From assembly GCF_008727715.1 (NCBI RefSeq), contig NZ_CP044218.1:620001-684000 (forward strand): a DNA stretch of 64,000 nucleotides. Reading direction: 5' to 3'. Source of the DNA: Mesorhizobium terrae (GTDB lineage Bacteria; Pseudomonadota; Alphaproteobacteria; Rhizobiales; Rhizobiaceae). Within the stretch, counting starts at the first letter, position 1. Each line of letters starts with the position of its first letter. Under the pieces are notes generated by a model, which was not told where the DNA came from, did no database searches, and saw nothing but the letters and a program-made list of their open reading frames with translations. Below are positions 38,229 to 45,495 of this stretch, in pieces. Position numbers and translations under genes: made by a program.

Positions 38229-38930
38229 ATGACAAACAGCCCGACCAATCCCCTCGTGCTGATCGCGGAAGACGATGCGGAGATCGCTGAAATCCTCGGC
38301 GCCTATCTAACACGCGAGGGTTTTCGCGTAGTACGTGTTGCCGATGGTCGTGCGGCGCTCGACCTGCATATGGCACTAAAACCCAATCTTATACTTCTAG
38401 ATGTGACTATGCCGCGTCTCGATGGCTGGGAAGTATTGGCTGAAGTGCGCCGCAGAGGCGGCACTCCTGTCATAATGATTACGGCTTTGGATACCGATAT
38501 CGACCGTTTGCAAGGCCTGCGCATTGGCGCCGACGACTATGTCGTCAAGCCGTTCAATCCGATCGAGGTCGTAGCGCGCGCAAAAGCAGTGCTTCGTCGC
38601 ACCGGGCAAGCGGTGGAAAGCGGTACGCTGCGCGTTGATCAGCTTGTTATTTATCTCGATAGCTATTTAGCAAAAATAGAAACTGGAACCGAGACACGTA
38701 CGCTACAGCTAACACTCACGGAATTCCGGATACTCTCCCATATGGCTCGTGCGCCGACCAAAGTATTCTCACGAAGCGAACTGGTCGACGCCTGCCTTCC
38801 AGGTGGCGATGCTCTAGATCGAACTGTTGACAGTCACGTCAGCAATTTGCGTAAAAAACTCGAGCAAGCAGATGTAGCCGGGATGCTGGCGGTGGTCCGA
38901 GGAGTCGGCTACCGACTAAGGGCTGGCTAG
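38229..38930 (+). CDS. OmpR-family response regulator, AdeR/BaeR-like (copy 1)
   Basis: A protein of 233 aa. The receiver domain has the acidic pocket EDD at 14-16, the phospho-acceptor Asp58 (LILLDVTMP) and the conserved Lys107 (DYVVKPFNP). The C-terminal winged helix has TLTEFRILSHMARAP and DRTVDSHVSNLRKKLE, ending VRGVGYRL. The wording closely follows AdeR of Acinetobacter, a regulator of RND efflux, although no efflux genes are nearby. It is a paralogue of the regulator at 53284-53979. The sensor kinase at 39869-40954 is the likely partner but faces the opposite way. Confidence 0.92.
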   Translation: MTNSPTNPLVLIAEDDAEIAEILGAYLTREGFRVVRVADGRAALDLHMALKPNLILLDVTMPRLDGWEVLAEVRRRGGTPVIMITALDTDIDRLQGLRIGADDYVVKPFNPIEVVARAKAVLRRTGQAVESGTLRVDQLVIYLDSYLAKIETGTETRTLQLTLTEFRILSHMARAPTKVFSRSELVDACLPGGDALDRTVDSHVSNLRKKLEQADVAGMLAVVRGVGYRLRAG

Positions 38931-38967
38931 TTATGCGCCGCAGCCCAGGCCGACGATAGTTTTGTCG

Positions 38968-39153
38968 ATGATCGTCGTTGCGATTGTCGTCGCTCTTTCG
39001 GTGTTCGCCGGTTTCTATTTCCCGTATTCGCTCATTGCTATTTTTCTCCTCGACATCCTACGAGGACTGGCACCCCCGGGGACAGAGTTGCTCGCGCTCG
39101 CGACTTCCGCCATCGTAACGTTGCTCCTTGCAGGCACGCTGGCAAAAAACTGA
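38968..39153 (+). CDS. Possible small membrane protein
   Basis: About 61 aa from ATG 38968, with two hydrophobic segments: VVAIVVALSVFAGFYFPYSL and LLALATSAIVTLLLAGTL. There is no good ribosome site, and it is not recognised. It lies directly after the response regulator and could be read from the same transcript. The amphipathic layout is protein-like, but I cannot exclude chance. Confidence 0.35.
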   Translation: MIVVAIVVALSVFAGFYFPYSLIAIFLLDILRGLAPPGTELLALATSAIVTLLLAGTLAKN

Positions 39154-39409
39154 CCCAACGAATTCTGACACGTCTGAAATTCGTTCACTGAAAGCGTCAG
39201 GCCTATCGGCAGCGGCTATCTTCGCTTGATCGACAGATGCCAGATTAGGCCTACTTCCATGCGGCCCAGCCAATCCCGATTGCGATATGATAGAGGCGGG
39301 AATCCACGTGCCAAGTCCAGCCAGTTTGTTCACACAAACGCAGCCACCTCTGCCGCCGTCATCTTCTGGTACCGATCAATGAATCCTGAGCCTGGATAAG
39401 GAGCAACAC

Positions 39410-39745
39410 TTGAGCGCAGAATGTAAGAGGATGCGGAGGTGCCTGGTGTTGAGCCTTGTTGTGGGGCTTGGAACCACGGCATCGGCGGAGCCGTCGACAT
39501 GCGGTTCACATTTTGAGTTTGTGTCGCCTACGGCGCATGCCCGACCGGCGAGAAGCTTCTCAGGAATCTCGGCCTCTATGTCAGTAATGGAAATCGTTAA
39601 GCGTATCGGTCCCGCGATGCGAGATGTTGGTTCGGGGCTCCACGTCTTGCAATGGGATGTCACAGATGGGCGAACGTTTTTCGTCTCTGCGCCGAGCTTC
39701 TGCGGGAAACCTGTAGGCATGGGCTTCCGTAAGCGTTGGCCTTAG
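39410..39745 (+). CDS. Small exported hypothetical protein
   Basis: A protein of 111 aa. It starts at TTG 39410, which has AAGGAG 6 nt upstream; an internal ATG at 39431 is the alternative. The N-terminus is a Sec signal peptide (MRRCLVLSLVVGLGTTASA, cleavage before EPS). The mature part holds two cysteines (STCGSH and APSFCGK) that could form a disulfide, and the stretch GLHVLQWDVTDGRTFFVSA. I do not recognise a family. It stands between the convergent copy-1 regulator and kinase genes and might be a periplasmic accessory to that sensor, which is inference only. Confidence 0.6.
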   Translation: MSAECKRMRRCLVLSLVVGLGTTASAEPSTCGSHFEFVSPTAHARPARSFSGISASMSVMEIVKRIGPAMRDVGSGLHVLQWDVTDGRTFFVSAPSFCGKPVGMGFRKRWP

Positions 39746-39868
39746 CTGGGCAATCGTGCCAATCTAGCCTTGATTGGGCGAACAACTTTTCCTGGCTCCG
39801 CCTAAGCGATTTTTCTCATTGAAAAATCGAGTAAAATTACTGCAAAAACCTATCCGCGCACAGGTCCT

Positions 39869-40954
39869 CTAGGTTCGAGCCACTTGAGCACGCGGCAAAT
39901 GTATCTCGAAGATCGCACCTGTGGGATTTGCTGCGCGCGCAAGAGCGACGCCGCCATGCGCCTGCGCAATGGCCTGCACAACGGCAAGCCCCAAGCCGCT
40001 GCCGCCTTTTGCGCGTGAGCGCGATTCATCCGCGCGCCAAAATGGCTCAAACACCAGGCGTTCGGCGCCAAGAGGTAGACCGGGGCCATCGTCGCAGAAA
40101 CGCAGAATCCCTGTTTCGCGCGTTGCACGCATTTCGATGCGGAGAAGGCCAGGGGCGGCATATCTTCGGGCATTTTCAAGAATGGCAAGAATTGCCTGCC
40201 TTACCCGCGCACTATCGGCCATAACTTGAACGCTCCCCCCCAAATCGAACAAGAGGTTTATGCCGGCGTCTTGGAGCTCTGGGGTCACAAAGGACGCCAC
40301 CTTGGCGACCTCCTCTGCAAGGTCGACGGGTTCGAGCTGAAGCTCGAGCCGACCACTTTGTGCAAGTGTGAAAACTTTTAGGTCCTCAACAATGCGTGTA
40401 AGGCTATCGACTTGGGCAACTAGCCCCTCAAATGATATCGTTTCCGACGCAAAGACGCCATCGACGATCCCCTGAAGGCGCCCCTTCAGAATTGTAAGCG
40501 GTGTTCTTAGTTCATGCGCGATTGCCACATTCCAAGCGCGCATTTCAACTTCTGCCTGCCTCAATTGGTCGGCCATCGCATTAAAATCGTCGACAAGTTG
40601 GCGCGTCTCGTCAAACATCGCGCCTTGTGGAGCGGCGCGGGCTGTCAGGTCACCAAGCGCGATACGCTGTGCTGCCGAGCCGACTGCTTCAAGAGGTCGG
40701 ATAATACGACGCGTAAAATACGCAGCAGCAGCACTCGCACCGACCATGCCTAGTGCCCAAAAAGTGATAAAAGCCCCCCATTCGAGCGGTTGTGGCCAGT
40801 TTGAGTTCCAATCCTTCCGCCAGAACGCTGGGTCTATGTATTCAACGAGTGCGTAGAACAGAACCATGCCGGCAATCATCGCCGCGAGTGCGACGCCGGT
40901 GACAGCTGCCATCCAAATCACGAGATGACGATTAAGCCCCGTTGCCGATTTCAT
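39869..40954 (-). CDS. Sensor histidine kinase, AdeS/BaeS-like (copy 1)
   Basis: A protein of 361 aa. Two membrane spans (WMAAVTGVALAAMIAGMVLF and AFITFWALGMVGASAAAAYF) enclose a short periplasmic loop of about 25 residues. A HAMP linker (RRIIRPLEAVGSAAQRIALG) follows, then the H-box IAHELRTPLTIL with His147 as phosphate acceptor. The ATPase domain has N box AILENARRYA, G1 CDDGPGLPLG and G2 GGSGLGLAVVQA. The tiny sensor loop suggests membrane-embedded or small-ligand sensing. It is a paralogue of the kinase at 54706-55770. The nearest regulator is the convergent gene at 38229-38930. Confidence 0.92.
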   Translation of the reverse strand: MKSATGLNRHLVIWMAAVTGVALAAMIAGMVLFYALVEYIDPAFWRKDWNSNWPQPLEWGAFITFWALGMVGASAAAAYFTRRIIRPLEAVGSAAQRIALGDLTARAAPQGAMFDETRQLVDDFNAMADQLRQAEVEMRAWNVAIAHELRTPLTILKGRLQGIVDGVFASETISFEGLVAQVDSLTRIVEDLKVFTLAQSGRLELQLEPVDLAEEVAKVASFVTPELQDAGINLLFDLGGSVQVMADSARVRQAILAILENARRYAAPGLLRIEMRATRETGILRFCDDGPGLPLGAERLVFEPFWRADESRSRAKGGSGLGLAVVQAIAQAHGGVALARAANPTGAIFEIHLPRAQVART

Positions 40955-41092
40955 GGAAATTCCGTCAATCTATCTCCAACGTCGTGTACGCCCGGTAGGA
41001 AGCTCCGCGGTCAGGCGACGTAACACACTGGAAGCCGCACAATTGCCCGTGAGCTCAAAGCAGCGCTTACAAAATTGAATGGTCACTCCGGT

Positions 41093-41138
41093 GCATCAAC
41101 GATGGAATGCTTACCCCAAAACATTCCATCGTTGATGC
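41093..41138. repeat. Perfect 17-bp inverted repeat
   Basis: GCATCAACGATGGAATG at 41093-41109 is exactly complementary to 41122-41138, with a 12-nt loop (cttaccccaaaa). Neither arm is followed by a T-run, so it is not a typical terminator. It lies at the beginning of a decayed sensor-kinase gene and may be a remnant of a mobile-element end or a regulatory hairpin. Confidence 0.85.
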
Positions 41139-41199
41139 GAAATCTGCTTTAGCAAATGGATGGGTTAGTGCGCCTCGTCGATTGGCCTGCGAATCGTCA

Positions 41200-41721
41200 C
41201 CTTGGCAGACTGCGGCCGTCTTGATGTGCAAATCGAGTGTGTTGCGCTGGCCAAGGACATCAAAAGATCGCCAATGCGTCGAACCGTCCCTCGCGGGAGC
41301 AGGATTTTCACCGGACCTTGCTGTGATTGACATTGTCGCCGTGACCGATCCGATGCGGATCCGGCAGGCGCGCCTGCACTTTTGAACGACGTACAACGCG
41401 CCCGGGCGCATCGAAATCGCCATACTAGAATCCGCCAGCTCTATGGCTCCCCGCGTTGAAGATTCTGATCCCAGGCTGCAACCAGAACTCCTTCCGGGGT
41501 ATTTCGACCCGTTCATGCGCGTGGAGGAAACGCTTTCACCTCTCTAGAAGGGTGTGGATCTCGGACTGTTGGTTGTTCGGTCAATTGCTGAAGCTAACGG
41601 CTGACAGGCTGCTTGCCGAAGTCCTTCCTCCCGTGGCGCGATCTTCGAAAATTCTCTTCCGTTGGAGCCCACGATTGTCATGGCACAACCAGCCCTGAAT
41701 TGCTCCCTGACAATGGAATAA
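41200..41721 (+). pseudogene. Decayed sensor histidine kinase (C-terminal ATPase half)
   Basis: A single plus-strand frame interrupted by three stops (TGA 41383, TAG near 41546, TGA near 41606) still reads like a kinase ATPase domain. In order it shows VAVTDPMRIRQARLHF (N box approach), YNAPGRIEIAILESASSMA, RVEDSDPRLQPELLPGYFD then PFMRVEETLSP (G1/F region), VDLGLLVVRSIAEANG (G2 box) and SSRGAIFENSLPLE (final strand). The frame ends at TAA 41721. The N-terminal half is missing. It differs in wording from the two intact kinases in this window, so it is not a simple duplicate. The remaining bases between 40955 and 41732 hold nothing else except the inverted repeat at 41093. Confidence 0.7.
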
Positions 41722-41732
41722 TCTCGTTAACA

Positions 41733-42872
41733 TCAATGAATGCTTCGTCTTGCTGTTAGTCTATATATTTCTGAATATTTTTCAGCAGCCGAACTCCAAC
41801 TCATTTGACTTGCTAAAATTTTTCCATTACTTGAAAGAGTTTCATACAATTCAGGATCGTTTAATAAACGCGCGATGGCACCGGCTGCTTCTTCCTCATT
41901 TGATGGATCTGCAACCACAATCGCGTTCTCTTCATTTTTGAGGAAATGAGTGAAGCCACAATAGCTGGGCGGGCTTATTATTACCGGGCAGCCGAACGCC
42001 ATAGCCTCAAGCGGCACCATGCCAAACGCGTCATTGTGGGTAAGAAATACGCATATATCCGCGGCAAGATAGAAGACACTCACCTCTCGACATGCCGGCC
42101 AGTAGTGTATTCTACCGAGCACACCGGCACTTCTCGCTGCTGCAAATACTTTCTGTCGAGTCCCCGCAAATCCTCCGACAATGATAAGATGTGTTGATGG
42201 GCAAAGGAGCCGCAAAGCCCTGAGGATGGTCTCCAACCCCTTGGCCATTGGTCTATTGGCTATTAACAAAATATATCGGCGGTCCAGTGGCAAGTTAAGA
42301 CTTCTGCGGACATCCTGCCGATTATGTTCTCGAGAAGGCATATTCACTCCAGGCGGAACCAGGCTGATGGGGGGACAGGATGGATAGGCTAGCTCGATCT
42401 GGCTCTGAGTAAGCGGCGACACTGCTACGACCAGCTTGCCCTTCCTGCCTCGATAGCGACCAGTCTCCATAGCGAGGTATGTTAGAAACCGAGGGCTGAT
42501 GTATGTTCCTAATTGACGCCAAAATTGCCTTATGTGGTGAAACCGCATGAAGCGGATCGGCATGGAATGAACGGTATGCAAATCTCCGATCCAGATGTTT
42601 TCATGAGTATGAATGATGTCGAAATCAGAAATTAGCCTTTTGCAACAGTAAGTAAATATTACAATGTTTATCCAATTTGAAATTCCCGTGAAGCAAGGCA
42701 AAATAGTATGATCGACAGATAGTTCGCTTTCCCATTTTTGACAAAAAATATGAATATCATATTCATCTTTAAGTTCGCTAACTATATTTTCCACATAGGC
42801 CTCGCGACCACCGAATTGCTTTCCAAAACGGCAAACAACAAAGGCAATTCGCATCTTGCGACGACCAATCAC
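41733..42872 (-). CDS. Family 4 glycosyltransferase
   Basis: About 379 aa. The N-terminal strand RIAFVVCRFGKQFGGREAYV holds the GG loop of GT-B enzymes. The C-terminal donor-binding half has RYILLIANRPMAKGLETIL, LIIVGGFAGTRQKVF and the E-x7-E motif region HNDAFGMVPLEAMAFGCPV. Such enzymes add sugars from nucleotide donors to lipopolysaccharide or exopolysaccharide. I take GTG 42872 (AGGAG 9 nt upstream) as start; ATG 42854 is equally typical for the family. The gene is visibly more AT-rich than its surroundings, with many AAT/ATT/TTT codons, which suggests transfer. The adjacent polysaccharide deacetylase upstream is probably co-transcribed. Confidence 0.85.
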   Translation of the reverse strand: MIGRRKMRIAFVVCRFGKQFGGREAYVENIVSELKDEYDIHIFCQKWESELSVDHTILPCFTGISNWINIVIFTYCCKRLISDFDIIHTHENIWIGDLHTVHSMPIRFMRFHHIRQFWRQLGTYISPRFLTYLAMETGRYRGRKGKLVVAVSPLTQSQIELAYPSCPPISLVPPGVNMPSREHNRQDVRRSLNLPLDRRYILLIANRPMAKGLETILRALRLLCPSTHLIIVGGFAGTRQKVFAAARSAGVLGRIHYWPACREVSVFYLAADICVFLTHNDAFGMVPLEAMAFGCPVIISPPSYCGFTHFLKNEENAIVVADPSNEEEAAGAIARLLNDPELYETLSSNGKILASQMSWSSAAEKYSEIYRLTARRSIH

Positions 42873-42890
42873 ACCGCAATTCTCCTGCAC

Positions 42891-43601
42891 TCAACGGACA
42901 AACATTTTTCGCGCAAGCATCAGAAAGCTTGTGGAGCGCGCGACAGAAATTCGGGGTAAACTGTGCCTATCGCTGCTTAAGCGGACATGGCCCGGATCTG
43001 TCGTGACGGCGCTTGTGAAACCCGCTTCCCGGACCATGTCCACATGCTCCAGTCGGTAGCGTCCGTATGGGTAGCAAAAGGCAAGAACTTCATCGCCGAT
43101 GATGTTCTCGAGTAACTTTCGACTGCCCCGTACCTGCGCGCGGGCGCGCTCTTGCTCAAGGCAGGTTAGATCCGCGTGGTCGATCGTATGCGCACCAATC
43201 TCATGACCGAGCGCAGTCCATTCGCGAAGCTCGGTGCCGTTCATCAGGCGGGAGGTTGGGACACCTTTTTCCTCATCCCAGAAATTCGCACCTCCGACAT
43301 GGCCAGCAACAATGTAGTTCGTTGCCGTAAAGTTCAGGTCTCCGAGAATTGGAGCCGCGTTTCTGAGCACATTTTGAAATCCGTCATCAAACGTCAGACC
43401 GAAAACTTTCCCTTCTCGTTCGCCCAGAATGTATGGAGCAAGGTCTCGAATGGAGAGCCCCCGGTAGCCTAATCTGGCAAGCCAACGCATATGGCGGCTA
43501 AATATCAGAGGATGAACACGCAGGCCTCTAAATGGCGTGCCATGGCGAGAGGGGACGGCAATTTGGTGATAGGCTAGAATTGGCAACCGTAGGTCGGGCA
43601 T
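42891..43601 (-). CDS. Polysaccharide deacetylase (NodB-homology domain)
   Basis: About 236 aa from ATG 43601; a TTG at 43670 would add 23 residues. NodB-domain motifs are GLTFDDGFQN with Asp72/Asp73 (motif 1), HTIDHADL at 138-145 with the two metal-binding histidines (motif 2), and AFCYPYGRY near 174-182 (motif 3). It removes acetyl groups from N-acetylated or O-acetylated glycans; with the adjacent glycosyltransferase it probably modifies a surface polysaccharide. No clear export signal is seen with the short start. It ends immediately before the glycosyltransferase frame. Confidence 0.85.
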   Translation of the reverse strand: MPDLRLPILAYHQIAVPSRHGTPFRGLRVHPLIFSRHMRWLARLGYRGLSIRDLAPYILGEREGKVFGLTFDDGFQNVLRNAAPILGDLNFTATNYIVAGHVGGANFWDEEKGVPTSRLMNGTELREWTALGHEIGAHTIDHADLTCLEQERARAQVRGSRKLLENIIGDEVLAFCYPYGRYRLEHVDMVREAGFTSAVTTDPGHVRLSSDRHSLPRISVARSTSFLMLARKMFVR

Positions 43602-43850
43602 CGCCTTTGGCGTGCTTATAATCTCCCTGCTGGGCGGCTCCAGCGATTGTAAAACCGAATTACCGCGCAACCCCTAGTCTCCACATTTCCGATCGCAGGC
43701 TCACATGCACGCGGCGCAATCTCCAACCGACGGTTGGTTAGCAGCGGACATCACGAAAACCGTGGACGGACTGTGGAGATTTGATCGAGCCTAACGACGG
43801 TTTTCAACAATGGGCTCCGCGGCGTCGAGCTCAGGCATTCCCAATGGCCT

Positions 43851-44440
43851 AGGGTCCGTACGCAATAGGGTTGCGTTGGTTTTGTTTGGCTGATCAAGGT
43901 CTCCATGTTTGGAGGACTTGATGAAGCGGAAGCTGACCTGGCTGAGCGATGTGGAGTGGTCCAGGATCGAGCCGCTGCTTCCACGCGGACGCAAGGGCGC
44001 GCATCGTGTTGATGATCGTCGCGTCATCTCGGGCATCGTGCACATGCTGGAGAGCGGTGCGCGTTGGCGTGATTGCCCGCTCCAGTACAGCCCCTATACG
44101 ACGGTCTATAACCGCTTCAACCGCTGGAGGCGTCAGGGCATCTGGCTGGGGTTGTTCGAGGCCTTGACCGGCCATAGCGGTGTCTCGGGGACAGTCGCCA
44201 TCGACGCTACCCATATCAAGGTGCGCCGCTCGGCCGGTGGCGCAAAAGGGGGCCTTCGCACAAGCCATCGGCATCTCGTGCGGCGGCCGGACCAGCAAGC
44301 TCCACGGATTGACCGATGCGCAGGGCCGACCGCGCCTGCTCATCGTGTCGGCCGGCAACATCAATGACATGACGATGGCGGCAACCCTGATCGAGGCCGC
44401 TGCCGACCGCTTCGACAGGCTCGTCGCCGATCGCGGCTAG
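43851..44440 (+). mobile_element. Truncated IS5-family element (IS427-like)
   Basis: The left end probably begins at GGGTCCGTACGCAATAGG (about 43851), preceded by CCTA, a possible CTA/TA-type target. The transposase reading follows at 43921. The element ends abruptly at about 44438 in the middle of the transposase, directly joined to a piece of an unrelated gene, so the right end is lost. Confidence 0.7.
43921..44440 (+). pseudogene. IS5/IS427-type transposase, two frames, 3' end lost
   Basis: The first frame starts at ATG 43921 with GGAGG 5 nt upstream. It contains the IS5 N-terminal domain (LSDVEWSRIEPLLPRGRKG, YTTVYNRFNRWRRQGIW) and the first catalytic Asp in TVAIDATHIKVRR. The second frame continues FAQAIGISCGGRTSKLHGLT, then NDMTMAATLIEAA and FDRLVADRG with the second catalytic Asp. 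The switch falls at AAAAGGGGG (44244-44252), a slippery run used for frameshifting in IS427-type elements. The C-terminal domain with the last catalytic Glu is missing because the gene stops at the junction near 44438. It cannot be an active transposase. Confidence 0.85.
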
Positions 44441-44569
44441 GCGTCGCGCTTTTCATAAAGACCGACGCGCTCCAGCAACCGCAACCCATTGTCGACCGCC
44501 TGCTCGCGCTCGACACCGAGCGCATGAACGGGCGCCTCGATGACGTTCTCCAGCAGCGTCATGTGGCTC
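44438..44569 (-). pseudogene. Internal fragment of an amino-acid ABC transporter ATPase
   Basis: The minus strand reads WSHMTLLENVIEAPVHALG then REQAVDNGLRLLERVGLYEK, the segment between the Q-loop and the signature motif of polar-amino-acid importer ATPases (HisP/OccP type). Neither Walker A nor the LSGGQ motif is present. It is cut at one end by the truncated IS and at the other by a short sequence resembling an IS21-family end. Confidence 0.75.
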
Positions 44570-44806
44570 CACTGTTGATTGCCACTGAGAACTGACCCGT
44601 CGCAAATTGGGCGCGGTCAATCGCGCACAGGCCGTCGCGCGTCTTGCGTATTCCGGCCTTTTGGACGCCGGCCTGTCGTCACCTCAAAAGACCCGGGGCT
44701 AACCACCCCAGCGTATCGGCGGAGCGGGCCCGGTCCGCTGTGCGAACCGAGCCCAGCGCCATTGATCGGCGCGACGCTAAAGTGTCACGCTGCCGATCAG
44801 CGCTAT
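44570..44806. other. Gap with a possible IS21-type end fragment
   Basis: The bases ATTGCCACTGAGAACTGACC at about 44579-44598 resemble the terminal region of IS21-family elements (TCAGTTCTCAGTGGCAAT in reverse). No transposase accompanies them. The remainder up to the small exported peptide gene shows nothing I can name. Confidence 0.35.
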
Positions 44807-45028
44807 CTACTTCTTCTTTTTCTTGGACGTGGTCTTCTTCTGCTTCTGCTGTGCGACTTTGGTGCTATCGGCCGGCTTAGCCACGGACGTGGCGGCACTG
44901 ACCGCCTTGGGAGCCGCCGCAACAGGTGCTGCTGCGCTAGCTGCCGATGCCATGGTCGGCAGGGTTGCTGCCGAAATGACGGTGAAAGCCACGGCGGATG
45001 CGGTGAGAATGGATTTGCGGAGTTTCAT
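44807..45028 (-). CDS. Small exported Ala/Lys-rich protein
   Basis: A protein of 73 aa. Start ATG 45028 has AAGGGA 8 nt upstream. A Sec signal peptide (MKLRKSILTASAVAFTVISA, cleavage after MASA) is followed by a low-complexity Ala/Pro/Val stretch and a strongly basic tail ending KKTTSKKKKK. The mature peptide of about 45 residues would bind anionic surfaces such as LPS or nucleic acid. No family is recognised; similar alanine/lysine-rich exported peptides occur in many rhizobia. Confidence 0.65.
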   Translation of the reverse strand: MKLRKSILTASAVAFTVISAATLPTMASAASAAAPVAAAPKAVSAATSVAKPADSTKVAQQKQKKTTSKKKKK

Positions 45029-45495
45029 ATATCTAATCCCTTTCCAGGAATGAGATCGGTCAGCGTCAGTGCTGCCCGATTGGTCATCGCCCTAAAAACG
45101 ATCGGCGATGGCGAGCTACCTAAGGAGCAGTCGCGCAGACTTCGTGGAGAGATCGTATGAAAAGGGATGAAACTTCGTGACGTTTCTGCGACCGGCGCTG
45201 ATTGAACATACCGACGCTCGATGTCCTGACCAGTCAGCGATCGCTGGTATAGTCAGCAGCAAATGCAGATCGCATTTGCTTCCAGCGATTTGGCCATCGC
45301 GTTGGATAGCCCTTCCTTCCGCCAAATCACAACGTGCTGATAGATCGCCTCGGTGATCTCCCCCTCAGGCGAGCGAGGTCTTGCCGGGTGCGGTCGGCAC
45401 GCTCTTGGTCGCGATCGTGCGCTAGTCCGCCGGCCCGGCCACCGCGCTTTTGCGGCGGCAGCAAGGCTTGACGGCCTTAATCCCGCTGCATGGGT
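45029..45495. other. 467-bp gap, no supported gene
   Basis: Several short frames overlap here but none has a ribosome site together with a recognisable product. I see no inverted repeats long enough to be element ends. The left end must hold the promoter of the small exported peptide. Confidence 0.5.
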
